The translations under genes and the position numbers were made by a program. Of a DNA stretch of 64,000 bases, positions 60,005 through 64,000 are shown piece by piece. How positions within the stretch are numbered: the first letter of the stretch is position 1; each line of letters begins with the position of its first letter. This DNA is from Pseudarthrobacter raffinosi (GTDB lineage Bacteria; Actinomycetota; Actinomycetes; Actinomycetales; Micrococcaceae): NCBI RefSeq assembly GCF_023913735.1, contig NZ_JAMXBH010000003.1, positions 183,072 through 247,071 on the forward strand, read 5' to 3'. The notes beneath the pieces are model-generated. The model was not told the origin of the DNA, did no database searches, and saw only the letters and a list, made by a program, of their open reading frames with translations.

Positions 60005-61423
60005 ATGCCATTGGTCGCCGGAGTGGATAGCTCCACCCAATCCTGCAAAATCGTCATTCGGGACGCCGAAACCGGTGTTCTCCTCCGTAAAGGTTCGGCA
60101 CGTCACCCCGAGGGCACGGAGATTGACCCGGAGCTCTGGTGGACCGCGCTACAGTCGGCCATCAATGCAGCTGGTGGTCTGGATGATGTGGCCGCCGTTT
60201 CGGTGAGCGGGCAGCAGCACGGGATGGTCTGCCTGGATGCCGATGGTGCGGTGGTCCGACCGGCACTGCTCTGGAATGACACCCGATCGGCCCCTGCGGC
60301 GCAGGCACTCATCGAGGAGACAGGCGGGCCGGCATTCTGGGCCGAGGCCACCGGGACTGTCCCGGTGGCCTCGATCACGGCGACCAAGCTGCGTTGGCTG
60401 GCGGAGAACGAACCGGAAAACGCAGCACGTACCGCTGCCGTTTGCCTGCCGCACGACTGGCTGAGTTGGCGGCTGGCGGGATACGGGCCGGGAAGCGGCG
60501 CGGAGGGGCTGGCCGCACTGCGAACCGACCGGTCAGATGCCTCCGGCACCGGATACTGGTCACCTGCCATGGGGAGTTATCTGACGGACGTCCTGGAGCG
60601 CACGCTCGGGCACGTACCGGCGCTGCCTCTCGTACTCGGTCCATTGCAATCAGACCTAAAGACACCCTCAGGTGCTCTGATTGGAGCCGGTGCAGGCGAC
60701 AACGCCGGCGCAGCCCTGGGTGTAAACGCCGGCGTGGGCGATGTTGTCGTATCCGTAGGTACATCCGGTACGGTGTTCGCTGTCTCCGATACACCGGTCA
60801 CCGATAAGTCAGGACAGGTGGCAGGATTTGCCGACGCAACAGGAAACTTTCTGCCACTTGTCTGCACGCTGAACGCTTCACGTGTACTTGATGCGACAGC
60901 CCGTTTGCTCTCCCTTGATGTTGCTGAACTTTCCCGGCTTGCCCTATCGGTACCCGCCGGGGCCGGCGGACTGGTCCTCATTCCTTACTTCGAAGGTGAA
61001 CGGACACCGAATCTGCCAGATGCAACGGGTTCCCTTCATGGAATGACACTGGCAAATTTCACTCCGGGCCATCTCGCCCGCGCGGCTGTCGAAGGGGTCG
61101 TATGCTCCCTTGCCGATGGACTTGCTGCGCTCACCGATCAGGGAGTGACCGTCGAACGTCTCATCCTCGTCGGTGGAGGCGCACGCTCTGAAGCCCTGCA
61201 AGCAATAACTGCCGCAGTCTTCGGTCTTCCTGTCATTGTGCCTGAACCGGGAGAATATGTAGCGGATGGCGCCGCGCGGCAAGCCGCCGGGCTCCTAACC
61301 GGAGAGTTCCCCAATTGGGCCACCGGGGTTGCGCGGAAAGTTACCGCGTCGCCCACCCCCGAAGTACTCGCGCGGTACCGCGCTGCCGCCGCGAACGCCG
61401 CCCTTACTGGTGATCAAGAATAA
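60005..61423 (+). CDS. xylB: Xylulokinase
   Basis: A 472-residue FGGY kinase: [17 protein letters not shown] (phosphate 1), [11 protein letters not shown] (sugar site), [10 protein letters not shown] with the catalytic Asp region, [31 protein letters not shown] (phosphate 2) and [12 protein letters not shown] (adenosine). It phosphorylates D-xylulose to xylulose 5-phosphate with ATP for the pentose phosphate pathway. It lies 102 bases after xylA. From about 60660 on, codon use is less GC-biased than in xylA, a mild oddity. Confidence 0.95.
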   Translation: MPLVAGVDSSTQSCKIVIRDAETGVLLRKGSARHPEGTEIDPELWWTALQSAINAAGGLDDVAAVSVSGQQHGMVCLDADGAVVRPALLWNDTRSAPAAQALIEETGGPAFWAEATGTVPVASITATKLRWLAENEPENAARTAAVCLPHDWLSWRLAGYGPGSGAEGLAALRTDRSDASGTGYWSPAMGSYLTDVLERTLGHVPALPLVLGPLQSDLKTPSGALIGAGAGDNAGAALGVNAGVGDVVVSVGTSGTVFAVSDTPVTDKSGQVAGFADATGNFLPLVCTLNASRVLDATARLLSLDVAELSRLALSVPAGAGGLVLIPYFEGERTPNLPDATGSLHGMTLANFTPGHLARAAVEGVVCSLADGLAALTDQGVTVERLILVGGGARSEALQAITAAVFGLPVIVPEPGEYVADGAARQAAGLLTGEFPNWATGVARKVTASPTPEVLARYRAAAANAALTGDQE

Positions 61424-61430
61424 TCGGCTT

Positions 61431-61444
61431 CGAAAATATTTTCG
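61431..61444. repeat. Perfect AT-rich palindrome after xylB
   Basis: CGAAAATATTTTCG is a 14-base perfect palindrome seven bases past the xylB stop. It is AT-rich in GC-rich surroundings, so it stands out. It may be part of a terminator or a protein site. The 500 bases from 61445 to 61948 hold no gene I can support; a short hairpin CCGCCCT-aacga-AGGGCGG lies at 61896-61914. Confidence 0.45.
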
Positions 61445-61948
61445 GTCGTAGCGCCGCCGCTTGAAAATGACCCGCTCTGGCGCCATCTGGTGGCTTTGAA
61501 GTACGGGAGGCTCGTCCAAGCTCAAAAGCGAGCACGCAGAGAGGCTGGAATTGCAACTGAATGCAGATATTGCCCTCCATGCAGAACATTTGTAAACCAG
61601 CAGTTCAAAGGACCACTACCACAGCGCCCTGCGCGCTACCACGTGTTGCACGCAAACCGGGCGGTTGCTGCTGAACCGTTCTGCTCGATCATGTTCCCCC
61701 GGAATTCGCCGTCCTAGGTAGTAGGTCTTCGGACGCTCGTGCACCGGGACCCAGCTCCGCACTAGGCGCCCCGCCGGTGCAGCGGCTGCCGTGAATCCCA
61801 AGGATCCTCGATGAGTCGATCCCCGGGCCCCGTAGGTTTCTACATGGGCCTTCGTCGTGATGGGGACCGCAGGAAAAATGCGGGAACACGTGGGGCCGCC
61901 CTAACGAAGGGCGGTCACAGTGTCCACCGAGGTGGGGAGCGTGCCGGG

Positions 61949-62471
61949 CTACCCCCGTCGGTGTAGTTCACCAAGGCCCGGCACGGCCATTCCGATTCCC
62001 GCGATCCGGTAAGAGGCGTCCAGCTCCGAGCGCATACCCTCTGTGACGGCCGTTGCGGTGTTGACAGATTCCCTTGCGGTTGGGATGCGTTCGTTGGGAA
62101 AGCGGGTTTCCTTCCGGCGGCTTCCGCCGAGGCCGAGGAGACCGATTGTGAAGGCAGGAATTTTCAGGTACACGGCCATCGCCGCAGTCGACGGGCTCGG
62201 GTGAACCTCGGGGCTTGGCCTGCCCACCTGCGCTTCGCCTGAAGAGGCTGTCTCGTAAACAAGTCCCCGGCAACGAGCTGGCCGAGGAGGGTGCCCACTG
62301 TTGACCTGCTCAGTGCCGTCCTCTTGGTGGTCTGCGCGCGGCTCAGGACCCGGTGGTGATGAACAAGGGGGTAATCAGGCCAAGGTCGTTCCGGCAAGAC
62401 GGATCCGTCTCGGCGGACGGCGGCAGCTGCTCTGTGACGGACGGCACGGACCGTGGAGTGGGGGAGGGCAT
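61949..62471 (-). pseudogene. ROK-family regulator, frameshifted and truncated
   Basis: Three frames are needed to read it. From ATG 62471, a leader runs to CRNDLGLITP; after a run of five C the next frame gives LVHHHRVLSRAQTTKRTALS, then RSTVGTLLGQLVAGDLF (ROK winged helix); near 62255 a further shift gives YETASSGEAQVGRP, then FTIGLLGLGGSRRKETRFP and IAGIGMAVPGLG, and a stop at 61949. These blocks parallel the intact ROK protein at 56049 in order (GLGGVVQNRIRFP, GIGIAVPGL). The kinase-like C-terminal half is missing. It follows the alditol oxidase gene on the same strand by 12 bases, so it was once its probable regulator. Confidence 0.75.
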
Positions 62472-62483
62472 CGTAGTGACCCA

Positions 62484-63752
62484 TCAGTTGCCAAAGACTG
62501 TGTGCTTGAGGAAGCTGTTGCGGAACTTCCCGGCCGGGTCCAGCCGGTCGGCAAGGGCGATAAAGTCACCAAAGCGCGGATAAAGAGGCGCGATGGCTGA
62601 GACACCGCCGTGGAACAGCTTGCCCCAGTGCGGCCTTGCGGCAAACGGTGCGAGCTCCGCTTCAAGGAGGGGCAGGATCGCGTGGACGGCCGGCTGGTCC
62701 TGCCGCCACGTGAAGTGCAGGCCGATGCCGTCGCGGCCGTAGTTCGGGCTCAGCCACAGGTTGTCTCGCGCGATGGTGCGGATCTCGCCGATGAGCAGCA
62801 GTGGTGTGACGAGATCCGAGATCCTGCGCACGGTGCGAAGCGCGTCCACAGCGTGCTCGCGGGGGATGAGGTACTCGGTTTGGAGCTCCTCGCCCTTGCT
62901 TGGGTTGAATTCCATGCGGAAGTGAGCCAGTCTGTCGGACCAGGGCCCGGGCACGCCGAGCTGCTGGGTGCAGCTGCTGCCCGGGATTCCCGGTAACGGG
63001 TGCCGGTTCTCGGCAGCCGGACTTCCGCCGTGGAATCCGGATTCCGGGACCTCCTGTCTGGGGTCGCCGGTCCTGCGTTTGAGCCAGGCTTGGGCAATTC
63101 TCTGCCCGCTCCAGTCAGTGAAGAGGCTGACGCTGTAGGCAGACGACGTGACGTCGTCAAAGTTCTCGAGTACACGGTTCCAGTCGAGGTTCTCGTAAAC
63201 GATTTGGAGGACCTGATAGCTGGGTTCGATGTCCAGGGTCAATCGGCTGACGATGCCCAGGGCGCCGAGACCCACCACCATGCCGTCAAAGTATGCGTCT
63301 CCGCGACGGGCAGAGAGGATGCTTCCGTCTGCGGTGACGACCTCAAGACTGGCCACGGCGCCGGCCAGATTGCGGTTACCGTCCCCGGAGCCGTGGGTTG
63401 CGGTCGCTACCGCTCCCGCTACTGAGATGTGCGGAAGGGACGCCAGGTTGTGCAGTGCGAAGCCCTGGCGCTGTAGCTCGGCCGCGAGGGCGCCATAGCG
63501 CGTGCCACCACTTACTGTCACCGTCATCCTCCGGGCGTCGACATGGATGCCAGAATCCAATCGGTCAAGGACGGCCAGCGTGCCGGAGGAATCGGCAATG
63601 TCATTGAACGAATGGCGGGAGCCCAGCGCCCGGACGCGGGTGGCGCCGGCAACGATCTCCTGCAGCTCCTCCACGCTGCCCGGATGGACGATCACAGGAG
63701 CCCGGTAAGTGTAGTTGCCTGCCCAGTTTCGTTCGGTTACGAGCTGCTCCAT
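62484..63752 (-). CDS. Alditol oxidase (xylitol/sorbitol oxidase), FAD-dependent
   Basis: A 422-residue vanillyl-alcohol-oxidase-type flavoprotein that parallels Streptomyces AldO along its length: NWAGNYTYRAP, RALGSRHSFNDIA with the His that carries covalent FAD, LHNLASLPHISVAGAVATATHG, AYSVSLFTDWSGQRIAQAWL, PLPGIPGSSCTQQLGVPGPW and FAARPHWGKLF. It oxidises the C1 hydroxyl of xylitol or sorbitol with O2 to the aldose and hydrogen peroxide. ATG 63752 is used; earlier in-frame starts reach into the promoter. Beside xylA/xylB it would feed xylitol-derived xylose into that route. GSR replaces the GSG of AldO next to the flavinylated His. Confidence 0.9.
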   Translation of the reverse strand: MEQLVTERNWAGNYTYRAPVIVHPGSVEELQEIVAGATRVRALGSRHSFNDIADSSGTLAVLDRLDSGIHVDARRMTVTVSGGTRYGALAAELQRQGFALHNLASLPHISVAGAVATATHGSGDGNRNLAGAVASLEVVTADGSILSARRGDAYFDGMVVGLGALGIVSRLTLDIEPSYQVLQIVYENLDWNRVLENFDDVTSSAYSVSLFTDWSGQRIAQAWLKRRTGDPRQEVPESGFHGGSPAAENRHPLPGIPGSSCTQQLGVPGPWSDRLAHFRMEFNPSKGEELQTEYLIPREHAVDALRTVRRISDLVTPLLLIGEIRTIARDNLWLSPNYGRDGIGLHFTWRQDQPAVHAILPLLEAELAPFAARPHWGKLFHGGVSAIAPLYPRFGDFIALADRLDPAGKFRNSFLKHTVFGN

Positions 63753-63943
63753 CGCGATTTCGTCCTTCGTCAGCGGTTCCCTATGAAATTGGTGTTCTAC
63801 ACAACATAACAAAGATTGGGCCCGATTGCTGCTATTTGTAACAATCGCATACTCAAGGTGGTACTGCACGGTTTAGACCTTCGGCCGATGCTGCGCAGTG
63901 AGGTGTGTCAAGGATGTGAGACAGTCGCGTAGTTTCTTTTTGG

Positions 63944-64000
63944 TCAGGCAGCCGCGGGAAGCGGTTGCGCGGTTGGCGTGAAGGCCGCCATTGCGGTGGC
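63944..64000 (-). CDS. Possible C-terminal end of a gene entering from the right edge
   Basis: The minus strand is open from the window edge for 18 codons (ATAMAAFTPTAQPLPAAA) to TGA at 63944. The composition suits the loose tail of a membrane transporter. Too little is present for identification, and chance is possible. Confidence 0.25.
   Translation of the reverse strand, partial: ATAMAAFTPTAQPLPAAA

Noticed and set aside
61660..61930. Possible tRNA or other structured RNA in the gap after xylB
   Set aside because: Only short hairpins are seen; no cloverleaf, T-loop or CCA end could be built.
1..64000. CRISPR arrays, intact insertion sequences, prophage or integrase genes
   Set aside because: No regularly spaced direct repeats, transposase or integrase motifs were found on either strand.

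Overview
The window is high-GC DNA with actinobacterial traits: frequent GTG and TTG starts, Tat signal peptides, lipoprotein signals, ROK, LacI and TetR regulators, and a Streptomyces-type alditol oxidase. Codon use and gene content fit a soil member of the Micrococcaceae (Arthrobacter sensu lato). That placement is inference; no rRNA, tRNA or ribosomal protein gene is present to confirm it. No CRISPR array, intact insertion sequence or replication origin was seen.

Layout. 1-12.8 kb is a mixed stretch: the end of an amino acid permease gene, a thiamine-diphosphate enzyme, two translationally coupled exported phosphoesterases, a divergent MFS/MarR pair, a yeast-type cytosine deaminase, an aldehyde dehydrogenase, an extra adenylate kinase and a LacI regulator. 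13.3-24.3 kb is a TetR-linked catabolic module: zinc alcohol dehydrogenase, alpha/beta hydrolase, Baeyer-Villiger-type flavin monooxygenase, two short-chain dehydrogenases, a tripartite tricarboxylate transporter (TctCBA) and an MFS permease. A near-identical 32-bp palindrome stands before both the alcohol dehydrogenase/hydrolase pair and tctC.

24.4-39.5 kb is a dicarboxylate-type CoA module. It has a second TctABC set with two binding proteins, a GctAB-like CoA-transferase, a MaoC hydratase, thiolase, 3-hydroxyacyl-CoA dehydrogenases, two glutaryl-CoA-dehydrogenase-like enzymes, a thioesterase, a CaiB/BaiF CoA-transferase and a LysR regulator. A 13-bp core, GTATTGGAYNCGA, occurs 53-81 bp before three transcription units, always in the direction of the gene. 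I read the two modules together as oxidation of an alicyclic ketone or alcohol to a lactone and then a dicarboxylate, which is activated with CoA and beta-oxidised. The substrate is not fixed by the sequence.

40-43.8 kb encodes a heterodimeric ABC exporter. 44.7-54.6 kb is a nine-gene same-strand unit: a CUT2 sugar ABC transporter, a cytoplasmic GMC dehydrogenase with its subunit-3 partner, a cysteine hydrolase, an aldo/keto reductase and a GlcG/HbpS protein. It looks like a complete uptake and oxidation route for an unidentified sugar-like compound. 55-64 kb is a pentose region: aldose epimerase, ROK regulator, Gfo/Idh/MocA oxidoreductase, xylose isomerase, xylulokinase and an alditol (xylitol) oxidase.

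Module boundaries carry gene remnants: the LacI C-terminus, a zinc alcohol dehydrogenase, a sugar ABC permease C-terminus, a thiolase, a DUF1016 nuclease and a frameshifted ROK regulator. This suggests the region was assembled by repeated insertion and deletion.
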